NCBI GenBank assembly: GCA_000996085.1
Contig: LBYG01000003.1
Location: 1-36,386, forward strand
DNA: 36,386 nucleotides
Direction of reading: 5' to 3'
Source of the DNA: Parcubacteria group bacterium GW2011_GWB1_40_14
GTDB taxonomy: Bacteria; Patescibacteriota; Minisyncoccia; Terrybacterales; GWB1-40-14
Shown here: positions 7,495 to 14,983 of the stretch, piece by piece
Layout: each line of letters begins with the position of its first letter
How positions within the stretch are numbered: the stretch's first letter is position 1
Position numbers and translations under genes: made by a program
The notes under the pieces: generated by a model
Seen by the model: the letters and a program-made list of their open reading frames with translations, nothing else
Databases searched by the model: none
Told to the model about the DNA's origin: nothing

Positions 7495-7658
7495 ATTGTT
7501 AAAATTTTCTGGAAAACATAAAGCTGCCGGCTAGTCCAGAAGCTTGCGCTCCCCCACACCCTTTCGGATATGTACCAGTGATGGAAGACTGCACCGACAG
7601 CTCGGTACCCACCACTGGTTTTGATGCCATGCTCAGCCAAACGGATGAGTTTAGGCAT
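7491..7658 (-). CDS. Small ORF of 55 codons between vsr and the membrane protein
   Basis: ATG at 7658 begins MPKLIRLAEHGIKTSGGYRA; TGA at 7493-7491 overlaps the next gene's ATG by four bases (ATGA). It starts 18 bases after the vsr stop. Its DNA is clearly more GC-rich than the neighbours and holds an 11-bp inverted repeat with one mismatch, ACCAGTGATGG and CCACCACTGGT (ends near 7573 and 7621), with an inner CCGA/TCGG hairpin. It may therefore be a short gene, a structured RNA, or both. The product (Trp- and aromatic-rich middle FHHWYISERVWGSASFW) is not recognised. The overlap is the main argument for coding. Confidence 0.45.
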   Translation of the reverse strand: MPKLIRLAEHGIKTSGGYRAVGAVFHHWYISERVWGSASFWTSRQLYVFQKILTI

Positions 7659-7676
7659 TAAATTGTTTCATCTTAA

Positions 7677-8093
7677 TTAGTATATTTTTATTTCTGCTTT
7701 TATTTTTTTAACCACCCGCTCCGAATTATATTTAAAATCGTGCTCCCAAAAATGTAAGGACTTCCAGCCTAAATTTCTAATTATCTTATCAGTCTTTCTG
7801 TCCCGATTTACATTCTTTTCAATTTTTTCTGCCCAGAATTTCCTGTTTGTTCTTGGGGCTTTGTAACATTTGGGACACCCATGCCAAAAACATCCGTCCA
7901 CAAAAATTGCCATACGCTGTTTCACAAAAACAAAGTCTGGCGTACCCTTGAGTTGCTTATACTGCCTTTTCCACCCACTAATTTTATTTTGTCGCAGAAG
8001 AATTACTGCCTTCCTTTCTGTACTTTTATTGCCGCAACTCTTTATAGCGCGCATGTTTTTCGATCTAATTTCTCTGCTGTGTATATCTACCAT
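7677..8093 (-). CDS. vsr: Very short patch repair (Vsr) DNA mismatch endonuclease
   Basis: 138 residues, the normal Vsr length. Vsr nicks next to T:G mismatches that arise when 5-methylcytosine deaminates. Family motifs in order: IRSKNMRAIKS (9-19), LKGTPDFVF (49-57, catalytic Asp53), IFVDGCFWHGCPKCYKAP (63-80, with the His71 and zinc-ligand Cys/His cluster), FWAEKIEKNVNRD (87-99) and the C-terminal LGWKSLHFWEHD. It starts 3 bases after the stop of the C5 methyltransferase, the usual partner whose product creates the mutational hot spot. All active-site residues are visible. Confidence 0.95.
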   Translation of the reverse strand: MVDIHSREIRSKNMRAIKSCGNKSTERKAVILLRQNKISGWKRQYKQLKGTPDFVFVKQRMAIFVDGCFWHGCPKCYKAPRTNRKFWAEKIEKNVNRDRKTDKIIRNLGWKSLHFWEHDFKYNSERVVKKIKAEIKIY

Positions 8094-8096
8094 ATT

Positions 8097-9059
8097 TTAA
8101 GCAGTCAGTATTTTATATTTTTTAATCATGGTATTGGCTACTTTTTCTACTACTGGCACCGCTACAGAATTGCCGAACTGACGATACATCTGAGTACGGG
8201 ATACAGGTACTTTGAAATTCATAGGAAAGCCCATGATTGCTTTACATTCTTTTTCTGTGAAAAGACGCAATCCCGTAGGACCGTCCTTAACAAAAGTTCC
8301 TGTAAGTCTTTGTATTTTATGATATGAAGCACAAAGAGTTTTAACCGTTACGCGTTCTCCCGGAGCAACAATCATCGGTCTGCCGTCATCAAACTTAAAC
8401 ATGTATCCTTTCTGCAGATGCTTTGAAATTGAACGATCCGTTACTCCCCTCTCAATAAATTTACCTATGAATACTTTATTTTTACTTGGTAGCGGAAAAT
8501 CAAATTTAATATCTTCTTTGGCTCCCAACCTCTTACTAAACCCGACTAAATAAATTCGTTTTCTCTCCTGAGGCACACCGTAATCTGCAGCATTCAACGT
8601 TTGATCAAATACCCAATAACCAAGTTTATCAAGCACTTTAATTATGGTCTTATATGTATTGCCCCTATCGTGACTTCGCAATCCGGGCACGTTTTCTAAC
8701 AAAAACATATCTGGTTCATGGTAATCCAAAATCCTGACGATATCGTAAAAAAGCGTTCCTTGTGTGCCGTGCTTAAAACCCTGCCTGAGTCCTATTGAAC
8801 TAAAGGGCTGACACGGAAATCCTGCCACCAGAATATCAAAATCGGGAATATCTTTTGCTTTAATCTTAGTAATATCGCCATGAGGCGTATGCCCAAAATT
8901 AGCGGCATAAGTTTTCTGAGCAGCAGAATCCCACTCAGAAGAAAAAACGCATTCGGCACCCGCATTATGAAAGGCCATACGCGTACCGCCAATACCGGCA
9001 AAAAGATCTATAAATTTTAAACCGATTGCCGAATTTTTATTATGGATATTTTTAGCCAT
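8097..9059 (-). CDS. dcm: DNA (cytosine-5)-methyltransferase
   Basis: 320 residues, typical for a single-chain type II C5 methylase using S-adenosylmethionine. Motif I FIDLFAGIGGTRMAF (16-30), motif IV GFPCQPFSSIG (80-90, nucleophile Cys83), motif VI ENVPGL, motif VIII QERKRIYLVGF and motif X QFGNSVAVPVVEK near the C-terminus are all present. The target-recognition stretch lies between VIII and X and does not reveal the site. Gene order on the minus strand is restriction enzyme (9723), methylase, vsr. A Vsr partner suggests that the methylated C sits where deamination gives a Vsr-repairable T:G, as in Dcm-like sites, but the target is unknown. Confidence 0.96.
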   Translation of the reverse strand: MAKNIHNKNSAIGLKFIDLFAGIGGTRMAFHNAGAECVFSSEWDSAAQKTYAANFGHTPHGDITKIKAKDIPDFDILVAGFPCQPFSSIGLRQGFKHGTQGTLFYDIVRILDYHEPDMFLLENVPGLRSHDRGNTYKTIIKVLDKLGYWVFDQTLNAADYGVPQERKRIYLVGFSKRLGAKEDIKFDFPLPSKNKVFIGKFIERGVTDRSISKHLQKGYMFKFDDGRPMIVAPGERVTVKTLCASYHKIQRLTGTFVKDGPTGLRLFTEKECKAIMGFPMNFKVPVSRTQMYRQFGNSVAVPVVEKVANTMIKKYKILTA

Positions 9060-9090
9060 TGAATTTATATATTATTTAGCTTAAAAACCA

Positions 9091-9723
9091 TCATCTTAAA
9101 TCTGATTCTATATCGGTAAAGGGTCTTATGACATCACAATAATCCGTATTGCCATTTACAATATAAAGCTTCTCATAAACACATTCGGCGGTTTTCCTGT
9201 GGGTATTCGGTTCCGCGTGTGTCCCAAGCTTGGATTCCGCACTTACAACAATAAACTTAAGATTCCTTTCGTGATAAATCTGCGACCAAAACAAATCGAT
9301 GCTTACACGATCCCTTAAAGATGACTTGCAGCTTAAAATTATTTTGGGAACCGATCCTTCAAATATTGTAATATCGGGCTCATTAGAAATTGAGACATAA
9401 TCATTTGAACATTTTCTGAATTTCTGCACTTGCATTACATCCTTTTCTGATGCTGTTAATTCCGACCACCGTTTTGCTACAATATTTTGCGCCTTAAATT
9501 CTTCCTTATCAAGGATAACTAAAACCTGATCAATAGTTAATTTCTCAAACGCCTTTCCTGAAGCACTTTTCCAAGACTGTTCAAAATCTGTGCTGCTATT
9601 TATAAGCTGATTCCTAAAATGATCTTTAACCATATGCCACTTTTTGGCAAAATCCAGCGACGAATTTGCGGCTTCGATTGACCTGAAAACTTTTACTATT
9701 TCTATGGCGTTAATTTTGTCCAT
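9091..9723 (-). CDS. Type II restriction endonuclease, PD-(D/E)XK-like
   Basis: 210 residues beside a C5 methylase. The core reads SNEPDITIFEGSVPKIILSC then KSSLRDRVS: Pro116-Asp117, a beta strand, then S131-C-K133, a PD-(D/E/S)xK variant, with Glu60 (GKAFEKL) as likely fourth residue. The phrase ILSCKSSLRDRV followed by FWSQIY resembles the BsaWI-type branch, but I cannot confirm this or the recognition site. The gene precedes the methylase by 31 bases; placing the nuclease first is unusual unless control elements delay its expression. A minus-strand -10 box TATAAT lies at 9755-9750. Confidence is high for a restriction enzyme by context and moderate for the family. Confidence 0.82.
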   Translation of the reverse strand: MDKINAIEIVKVFRSIEAANSSLDFAKKWHMVKDHFRNQLINSSTDFEQSWKSASGKAFEKLTIDQVLVILDKEEFKAQNIVAKRWSELTASEKDVMQVQKFRKCSNDYVSISNEPDITIFEGSVPKIILSCKSSLRDRVSIDLFWSQIYHERNLKFIVVSAESKLGTHAEPNTHRKTAECVYEKLYIVNGNTDYCDVIRPFTDIESDLR

Positions 9724-9749
9724 AATTTTGATGTTATAAAACTATTCTT

Positions 9750-9755
9750 ATTATA
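9750..9755 (-). promoter_or_regulatory. -10 box of the restriction-modification operon
   Basis: TATAAT on the minus strand, about 27 bases ahead of the nuclease ATG (9723). The -35 region is poor (TGGCGA at 17 bases). The 160-base divergent gap up to 9886 shows no clear controller-box palindrome and no C-protein gene. Confidence 0.45.
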
Positions 9756-9885
9756 TCTAAAAACAATGCCGCTCGCCATGCGGGCCAAAGCATGAGCTTG
9801 CAACTCTCTGCGATTTTTTAGCCTCATATTGCTTATCGGAGCAATACCCTTGCAAATCAGTAAATAAATACAGTAAAGTACAAAA

Positions 9886-10659
9886 ATGAATAATAAAATA
9901 ACGCTAACAGATGAAGAGCGACTTCGGACAACGCTAGAATTATTACCAGAACAAACGGTACGTGAAATTGTTACTGCTTTAAATAGCGGTCAGCATCCGC
10001 GCGGATTTCTAGATCCGTTTGGGGACTATAAACGCTGGGCGAAAAACCAAACGGCTGCATTTATAAACCCCAAGCTTAGAAAGGCGCAACAAGAATTAGA
10101 CGCTGCTCTATTTCATTTATCACAAATTACTATAACAAGCTTCTGGCCAGATGAAGAAACGCGTGACAATAATATCTTCTATTTTCAGCCAGAACTAAAA
10201 CGAGGAGATCAAAACGCGTATAAAAAGATACGCGAAGAACTATTAAAACTAGTTACTGATTTTAACCAATCTTATAGAGCCTTAGTTTCATTACTCCTAA
10301 AAGAAACTACCGCGGCGCCTTTACCCGACTTAGAAACAGAAATTATCTTTAACGCAACAGATAGGACGCTATCTTGCGGCAACCAAACTATTCAACTTAA
10401 ACGTGGTCCACGTAGCGATAACCAATTTCTTCTCTGTGAAGCAATGTTTGCACGACAAACAAATACTGACGTTTCGTGGGATGAAATCGTGGAAGAGAAG
10501 CAGATATATTTGGAGCCCCTAGGAAAAGCAACAACAAAAGGCAGACGAGCCATAGAAAATGCCGTGGATCTTATCAATAAAGAAACGGGGCGTGTTTTCG
10601 GTAAACCGCTTTTCGTAAAAGATAAAGGGGTAATACAAAGAAAAAAATACCAATCTTAA
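9886..10659 (+). CDS. Hypothetical protein with probable C-terminal winged-helix domain
   Basis: 257 residues, start ATG 9886. The N-terminal half is helical (LTDEERLRTTLELLPEQTVREIV, then a Phe/Trp-containing segment and coiled helices to about residue 150). The C-terminal part, from IIFNATDRTLSCGNQTIQLK to GKPLFVKDKGVIQRKKYQS, has the strand-then-helices pattern of OmpR-like winged-helix domains (short beta hairpin, LLCEAMFARQ, SWDEIVEE, AIENAVDLINKET recognition helix). I infer DNA binding. It is the first gene of the plus-strand block leading to the serine recombinase and divergent from the restriction-modification operon, so it may be the element's regulator. No known family name. Confidence 0.65.
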   Translation: MNNKITLTDEERLRTTLELLPEQTVREIVTALNSGQHPRGFLDPFGDYKRWAKNQTAAFINPKLRKAQQELDAALFHLSQITITSFWPDEETRDNNIFYFQPELKRGDQNAYKKIREELLKLVTDFNQSYRALVSLLLKETTAAPLPDLETEIIFNATDRTLSCGNQTIQLKRGPRSDNQFLLCEAMFARQTNTDVSWDEIVEEKQIYLEPLGKATTKGRRAIENAVDLINKETGRVFGKPLFVKDKGVIQRKKYQS

Positions 10660-10697
10660 TCCTCTAGTAGCAACTACTAGTCACATAATCCAATATC

Positions 10698-10730
10698 ATA
10701 CGCTCATACGCGAGCGTATTTTTTTATTTA
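10698..10730 (+). terminator. Intrinsic terminator after the winged-helix gene
   Basis: ATACGCTC (10698-10705) pairs with GAGCGTAT (10712-10719), followed by TTTTTT on the plus strand. Confidence 0.8.
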
Positions 10731-10738
10731 TAAAATGG

Positions 10739-10978
10739 TTGGCGCAAAGGAAACGTGTCACATATACCCCCTACGCCGTAAAGCAGCACGACTTTCCATC
10801 CGACATTTATATGTTACCCAAAGAAGCTTTATTTAAATTCAAAGAATTATACCGAAAACATTTCGGGGTCGAACTCTCTGATGAAGAAGCTTCTTTGCGT
10901 GCAAACAAACTAGTTAATTTATATAGGACGCTTTATGGCGCCCTCCTAAATCCTAAAAACAAACATGAAATCACTTAA
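10739..10978 (+). CDS. Small conserved hypothetical protein
   Basis: 79 residues from a TTG codon at 10739, or 55 residues from ATG 10811 (MLPKEALFKFKELYRKHFGV). The core FKELYRKHFGVELSDEEA followed by ANKLVNLYRTLYG is a pattern I associate with short helical proteins near recombinases in CPR genomes. The ATG start fits that family better, while TTG lies only about 13 bases after a terminator and has no Shine-Dalgarno site, so the true start is open. It overlaps the next gene by 14 bases and is presumably co-translated with it. Function unknown; perhaps an element-encoded DNA-binding accessory. Confidence 0.65.
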   Translation: MAQRKRVTYTPYAVKQHDFPSDIYMLPKEALFKFKELYRKHFGVELSDEEASLRANKLVNLYRTLYGALLNPKNKHEIT

Positions 10979-11204
10979 AAGAAGATTCAATGCAAAAGCC
11001 GCAGAATATCCCGCCATGAGTACCTTATTATGCTTTGCTAACGCAGCAAAAGACCAAAAATTCAGCATGAGAACCATCACCGAACACTTCAACAGATTAG
11101 TAGATAAAGATGACTATCCCTCAGAAGACAAAGATTTGATCATTCAAGAGTATTTTGATCTTTCTCAGGGTCCTGAAAAAGATGCTGAGGAGCGTAGTTC
11201 CTGA
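10965..11204 (+). CDS. Small hypothetical protein of the element
   Basis: 79 residues starting MKSLKRRFNAKAAEYPAMST, overlapping the preceding gene by 14 bases. Basic N-terminus, helical middle (FSMRTITEHFNRLVDKDDY) and acidic C-terminus. No recognised domain. The overlap and strand place it in the element's gene set; a small DNA-binding or regulatory protein is possible but unproven. Confidence 0.6.
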   Translation: MKSLKRRFNAKAAEYPAMSTLLCFANAAKDQKFSMRTITEHFNRLVDKDDYPSEDKDLIIQEYFDLSQGPEKDAEERSS

Positions 11205-11213
11205 AGGAAGAGC

Positions 11214-11238
11214 AACCCCGTAGAGGGGGTTTTATTCC
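11214..11238 (+). terminator. Possible terminator after the small genes
   Basis: AACCCC (11214-11219) pairs with GGGGTT (11226-11231), followed by TTATT. The stem is short and the T-run is interrupted. Confidence 0.45.
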
Positions 11239-11290
11239 TTTAGGGACATAAACTACCATGACCTCACAATAAGAGCCTCTATACACAAAT

Positions 11291-11740
11291 ATGAAAAAAC
11301 GTAAAAAGAGAAAACTAACAAGTTTTGTAAAAATGTACCGTACCCCGATTGAAGGCTTAGAACGTCATCTAGACGATCCCGAATTTCGTCTTCTTTATTT
11401 GTACGTCCGGCTAGCCGACTGGGATCAAAAACATGGAGCAGACAATTACGGTTTTGCAGATGAAACGCAACGGGAAATTAAAAAATATTATCTCTCCAAT
11501 TGGTCTATAGGCAAAATAAGCAATGTTAGAAAGCGACTCATCCGCAAGGGTTTACTCAATAACGATCAGGGCAGCACTGAGGTGGTTGGATATAGTGCAT
11601 ACAGAGAAAAGCGAGTTCCGGAGGCTGAACGACTCCTTCAAGAACTAGAACAGGACGTTCAAAGAAAAGAACAGACTGTTCAAAATTCAGAACAAAAGCA
11701 AAAACAAGAACCTGAAAGTAAAATGGAGAAACCCAACTAA
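11291..11740 (+). CDS. Helix-turn-helix protein, replication-initiator-like N-terminal fold
   Basis: 149 residues. After a basic start (MKKRKKRKLTSFVKMYR), residues 25-100 (FRLLYLYVRLADWDQKHG, ETQREIKKYYLSNWSIGKIS, NVRKRLIRKGLL) follow the pattern of winged-helix domains such as plasmid and phage replication or transcription proteins: a first helix, a spaced helix-turn-helix, then KGLL before a beta wing. The tail is a Gln/Glu/Lys-rich low-complexity coil. I infer DNA binding. It lies 317 bases before the recombinase, separated by a hairpin-rich leader. Not recognised more precisely. Confidence 0.6.
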   Translation: MKKRKKRKLTSFVKMYRTPIEGLERHLDDPEFRLLYLYVRLADWDQKHGADNYGFADETQREIKKYYLSNWSIGKISNVRKRLIRKGLLNNDQGSTEVVGYSAYREKRVPEAERLLQELEQDVQRKEQTVQNSEQKQKQEPESKMEKPN

Positions 11741-11810
11741 TCAAATGGTTTTTTGGATAAATCCGCCAGTACAACCAAACTTAAAAATGGTCTAAAGAAA
11801 GGTTAAAGAA

Positions 11811-11910
11811 CCATTAAAGAATTCTGAAAGAATTCTTTAATGAATTACGCTCCTTACGGAGCGTGAAAGTTCAGCTTTCTTCGAAAGCTTCTCTTTCAAG
11901 CTATACTTTT
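11811..11910 (+). other. Three consecutive hairpins in the recombinase upstream region
   Basis: Within the 317-base gap 11741-12057: ATTAAAGAATTC/GAATTCTTTAAT (perfect 12 bp, loop TGAAA), ACGCTCC/GGAGCGT, and a nested GAAAG[GCTTTC/GAAAGC]CTTTC structure ending near 11910 and followed by a T-rich stretch. They may be terminators, an RNA leader, or recombinase-related sites. Confidence 0.55.
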
Positions 11911-11990
11911 TCTCCTTATTAGATAGTTAAGAAAAGCAGCCGCGCATCGTCACCCTGGGCGCAAAAACAAAATCGCTGGTCTTTACTTAA

Positions 11991-12026
11991 TATTTGTTAA
12001 CGCTATGGTTAACAAATAAACCATAG
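11991..12026 (+). promoter_or_regulatory. Two overlapping, mutually exclusive palindromes before the recombinase
   Basis: TATTTGTTAAC (11991-12001) pairs with GTTAACAAATA (12008-12018), 11 bp. Overlapping it, CTATGGTT (12003-12010) pairs with AACCATAG (12019-12026), 8 bp. Both cannot form together. They lie 31 bases ahead of the recombinase ATG, so could be an operator pair or a switchable leader. Confidence 0.55.
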
Positions 12027-12057
12027 AATAAACATAGATAAAACATATACATATCTT

Positions 12058-13641
12058 ATGAAACAAACAACTTCCAAAGTAAAATATTTCATTTATGCCC
12101 GTAAGTCATCCGAAGCAGAAGACAGACAAGTTGCATCTATCGATTCTCAAATTGCCGAACTAATGACTTTAGTTGGAAAATCAGCTTTAGACGTCGTGAA
12201 CATACTTGAAGAAGCGCAATCTGCAAAAGAGCCTGGCCGCCCTATATTCAACAGCTTACTTGATCGCATACAAAACGGTGAAGCTCAAGGTATTATTTGT
12301 TGGAAATTGGACAGGCTTGCGCGAAATCCTATAGATGGCGGGCGCATAGCTTGGATGCTTCAACAAGGAATCATTCAGCATATTCAAGCCTTTGATCGAA
12401 GCTACTACCCTACCGATAACGTCCTTATGATGAGCGTTGAATTTGGAATGGCTAACCAATTCATAATTGATCTTAGCGTAAATACCAAACGCGGATTAAA
12501 ATCTAAAGCAGAAAAAGGATGGCTTCCAGGCTTGGCTCCTGTTGGATATCTGAATAATAGATATAAAGAAAAAGGCGCCAGAGATATCGCAAAGGATCCT
12601 GACCGCTTCCCTGTCATAAAAAAGATGTGGGAATTATTACTTACAAAACAATACCCAACTCAAAAAATATGGCGAATTGCCACAGAAGATTTTGGGCTAA
12701 GAATGAAAAGCGGATTACCAATAAGTATTAGCAAGACCTACGAAATTTTTAAAAACCCATTCTATTTCGGGGACTTTGATTATATGGGTACACGCTACAA
12801 AGGAAAACACGAGCCAATGATATCTGAATCTGATTTCTGGCACGCTCAGGAAATCCTAGGAAATAAATTCAAGGCTAAGCCTCATTATAAAATCTTTCCT
12901 TTTACTGGCCTTATGCGATGCGGAGAATGTGACGGAACAATTACTGCAGAAGATAAAGTTAAACACCAAAAGAACGGAAACATTCATAACTACACATACT
13001 ATCGTTGTACCAAAAATAAAAATCCGGAGTGTTCACAGGGCTGCATTGAAGTAAAGGAATTAGAACGACAACTAATAAAAGAGGTTGAGGCTCTTGAAAT
13101 ACCGTCAGATTTTCATAACTGGGCTCTTGAATGTGTGCGGGCTGAATATAGCTTAGATACCGAAGCAAGAAATATTGCTTTGGCCAATAATCAAAGAGAT
13201 TACAAAGAGTGTATTGGCAAATTAGATAATCTTATGGATATGCGTATGGCTCAGGAAATATCAAAAGATGAATACGAAGATAAAAAACGTGCCCTGATGG
13301 CACAGAAAGCTCATCTATACGAACTTATAAGCGATAAGGATGGTGCGATAGAACAACAAATAACCAAGGCAGAAAAACTATTAGATTTTGCACGGGACGC
13401 AAAAGAAAAATTTATCACTGGCACCCTAGAAGATAAACGAAGCGTGCTAATGCAAATTGGTTCGAACCCCATACTTTTGAATAAAAAAGTCTTTATTGAT
13501 ATAGAAAAACCGCTACTCAAAATAAAAGAAGCGGCTTCAGAAGCAAAACGAATTACTGAACGGTTAGAACCTATAGAATCCCTTGAAAAACAAAAGGATT
13601 TAGAGCAAATGTACGCCCTAAATCCTGTCTTGGGTGCCTAA
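12058..13641 (+). CDS. Large serine recombinase (site-specific integrase)
   Basis: 527 residues. N-terminal resolvase domain: KYFIYARKSSEAEDRQVASI with catalytic Ser17 (R15-x-S17), and IICWKLDRLARNPIDGG carrying the conserved arginines. A recombinase domain follows (about 160-300: GLAPVGYLNN and KNPFYFGDFDYMG), then a zinc ribbon (MRCGECDGTITAEDK and YYRCTKNKNPEC), a long coiled coil (about 355-470) and a Lys/Glu-rich tail. This layout is the large serine integrase class that inserts and excises mobile DNA. The last three codons and stop overlap, antisense, the 3' end of tRNA-His at 13633, marking the attachment region. No Shine-Dalgarno site precedes the ATG. Function is confident; the other attachment site is unseen. 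Confidence 0.93.
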   Translation: MKQTTSKVKYFIYARKSSEAEDRQVASIDSQIAELMTLVGKSALDVVNILEEAQSAKEPGRPIFNSLLDRIQNGEAQGIICWKLDRLARNPIDGGRIAWMLQQGIIQHIQAFDRSYYPTDNVLMMSVEFGMANQFIIDLSVNTKRGLKSKAEKGWLPGLAPVGYLNNRYKEKGARDIAKDPDRFPVIKKMWELLLTKQYPTQKIWRIATEDFGLRMKSGLPISISKTYEIFKNPFYFGDFDYMGTRYKGKHEPMISESDFWHAQEILGNKFKAKPHYKIFPFTGLMRCGECDGTITAEDKVKHQKNGNIHNYTYYRCTKNKNPECSQGCIEVKELERQLIKEVEALEIPSDFHNWALECVRAEYSLDTEARNIALANNQRDYKECIGKLDNLMDMRMAQEISKDEYEDKKRALMAQKAHLYELISDKDGAIEQQITKAEKLLDFARDAKEKFITGTLEDKRSVLMQIGSNPILLNKKVFIDIEKPLLKIKEAASEAKRITERLEPIESLEKQKDLEQMYALNPVLGA

Positions 13642-13704
13642 AGGGAATCGGACCCTTGTCACCGCTGCCACAGAGCGGAGTTTTACCATTAAACTATAGG
13701 CACC
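13633..13704 (-). tRNA. tRNA-His (GTG)
   Basis: Cloverleaf on the minus strand: acceptor GTGCCTA/TAGGCAC with the extra G at -1 (complement of 13704) facing C73, the hallmark of tRNA-His. Anticodon stem CCGCT/AGCGG with loop CTGTGGC gives GTG; T stem AGGGT/ATTCC-type region with GTCCGATTCC. CCA is not encoded. Its 3' end overlaps the end of the serine recombinase gene, so it is the likely integration target kept intact by the element. Confidence 0.93.
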
Positions 13705-13757
13705 ATGTGTAAAAACTAAAAAATTAAAGCTAAAAACTAAAAAGTGGCGTAAACACT

Positions 13758-14258
13758 TTACCATTCTTGCGGCGGCTTTCGCAAGTCTTTTGTTACAGAA
13801 TGTTTTCGCTTGGTATCCAAGCGTTCTCGGCGGGAAGAACGAGGTATTTTAGTGGGAATTCTTTCTGTGGGTTGCTGTGTTGCGATATCTAATCTTTGCA
13901 TTAAACGCTCGCGCGCTATACGTAAATTTTGCTCCTGAGTCCGTTCTTCGGTACAAGTCACTAAAAATTCGCCGTCTTTGGTAACGGAACTTGGATATAT
14001 TTCGCGCAAACGCTCAAGCAAAACGGGCTCGGCTATGCTTGCCCGCAGGCGCACACCGCTTTCGACTTTATTTACATTCTGGCCGCCTTTACCGCCTGAA
14101 CGGAAAAACTCTTCTTTTATATCCTCTACTCCGGCAGGATAATTTGATTCTTCTGGTTCATTTAAATCCATATTTTCGCTATAGAATCTTTCACCTTCCA
14201 TACCCAGTATATCAACTTTCAGCGATCCCGCCTTAGGCGGGATCAACTTTTGTTGCAT
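13758..14258 (-). CDS. arfB: ArfB-like peptidyl-tRNA hydrolase / class I release factor domain protein
   Basis: 166 residues. FFRSGGKGGQNVNKVESGVR (51-70) carries the catalytic GGQ (58-60) that cleaves peptidyl-tRNA, and the C-terminal tail (RIPTKIPRSSRRERLDTKRK plus following Lys/Arg) is the basic extension that enters the empty mRNA channel in ArfB/YaeJ. There is no codon-recognition domain, so this is a ribosome-rescue factor, not RF1 or RF2. The first 19 codons from 14258 include a 21-base palindrome (14224-14244), so the real start may be ATG 14201 (MEGERFYSENMDL), preceded by CTGGGT, which resembles the outer edge of the inverted-repeat elements in this window. The symbol is given by analogy. 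Confidence 0.8.
   Translation of the reverse strand: MQQKLIPPKAGSLKVDILGMEGERFYSENMDLNEPEESNYPAGVEDIKEEFFRSGGKGGQNVNKVESGVRLRASIAEPVLLERLREIYPSSVTKDGEFLVTCTEERTQEQNLRIARERLMQRLDIATQQPTERIPTKIPRSSRRERLDTKRKHSVTKDLRKPPQEW
14224..14244. repeat. REP-like palindrome
   Basis: GATCCCGCC, loop TTA, GGCGGGATC: a perfect 9-bp GC-rich hairpin at the extreme 5' end of the arfB frame. Confidence 0.7.
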
Positions 14259-14363
14259 GATTAATGTTTAAATAATCTTTATTATAAAACTTACGATTAC
14301 TATAGTATTAGACCTTAAACAGCTAATCTGAAAGTTGTATTTCTGGGCATAATTATTTTAACT

Positions 14364-14387
14364 AAAAGCGCATATTATGCGCTTTTT
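14364..14387 (-). terminator. Terminator overlapping the stop of the 116-residue gene
   Basis: AAAAGCGCATA (14364-14374) and TATGCGCTTTT (14376-14386) are perfectly complementary. The minus-strand gene's TAA lies in the stem. Both strands have T-rich ends, so it may work in both directions. Confidence 0.65.
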
Positions 14388-14725
14388 TGTATTTCAAAAA
14401 TATTTTCCTTTATTGCGTCCTTATCATCGGGCGAAAATCTATAATCCTGTAAAAGCTGTGCAAGAGCCTGTCTTGTCTCAACAAAATCAGGAATTCGTCC
14501 ACCGTTTCTTAGTGTTTCGACAATCTGCGTAGAATTTCCTTCTGGAAGCAGCTCTTTGGGATCTGTCCATTGCGCCTCTAACCGATCAGCTAATCGCGTT
14601 CTTATAATATTTAACGTTTCGCCGTCACTGCGCTCCCCTTCCGGTTTGGCCATTATTCTTCTAAATTCTCCGACAATTTCATTATTATCTTCCTGATGTT
14701 GATAAAATGGATATTCTTTTTCCAT
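14375..14725 (-). CDS. Hypothetical protein, 116 residues
   Basis: Starting at ATG 14725 (MEKEYPFYQHQEDNNEIVGE). The frame is open further up into tRNA-Arg (14858-14929), but that extension translates tRNA and flanking repeat sequence, so I reject it; ATG 14824 is a less likely alternative. The product is acidic and helical, with no membrane segment and no motif I recognise (GERSDGETLNIIRTRLADRL is the most regular helix). It ends in a terminator hairpin. It may share a transcript with the upstream tRNA-Arg. Confidence 0.55.
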   Translation of the reverse strand: MEKEYPFYQHQEDNNEIVGEFRRIMAKPEGERSDGETLNIIRTRLADRLEAQWTDPKELLPEGNSTQIVETLRNGGRIPDFVETRQALAQLLQDYRFSPDDKDAIKENIFEIQKSA

Positions 14726-14857
14726 AAATAAATATTCGTATAAAATAAATTTTTCCGCCTCGCCCTTTTGGGCTAAAGTTCCTCCAAGCTTTCGGAACTC
14801 GGCGGGACTCCTGAAAATGTGCATCCCGCTTCTAACGAGATGACATTTTCTAGTCGG

Positions 14858-14929
14858 TGCCCCCACCAGGAATCGAACCCGGATCAACGCCTTAGAAGAG
14901 CGCTGCTCTATCCGTTGAGCTATAGGGGC
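14858..14929 (-). tRNA. tRNA-Arg (TCT)
   Basis: Minus-strand cloverleaf: acceptor GCCCCTA/TGGGGGC, D stem GCTC/GAGC, anticodon stem GCGCT/GGCGT with loop CTTCTAA (anticodon TCT), T stem CCGGG/CCTGG with loop TTCGATT, A73. A 17-base copy of its 5' end recurs at 15027-15043 next to GC-rich palindromes. Confidence 0.92.
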
Positions 14930-14983
14930 ATTAAGATATTTTAATATAGCCGTCTAATATGTGTGCTTCCATAAAAATTTATC

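Larger units (their letters stand above)
9886..13641 (+). mobile_element. Integrated element with large serine recombinase, right end in tRNA-His
   Basis: Minimal extent: five plus-strand genes from 9886 ending in a serine recombinase whose last codons lie inside the 3' end of tRNA-His (13633-13704, minus strand). This is the usual geometry for integration into a tRNA 3' end. The left boundary is not found: I searched by eye to the left for a second copy of GGGTGCCTAAAGGGAATCGG and saw none, so the element may include the restriction-modification genes and the AAT tRNA, or reach further. Confidence 0.5.

Noticed and set aside
11811..11910. CRISPR-like array from repeated hairpins
   Set aside because: The hairpins differ from each other and there are no regular repeats or spacers; no cas genes in the window.
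14726..14887. Upstream extension of the 116-residue gene into tRNA-Arg
   Set aside because: It translates tRNA and flanking repeat DNA; a coding start inside a tRNA is not credible.
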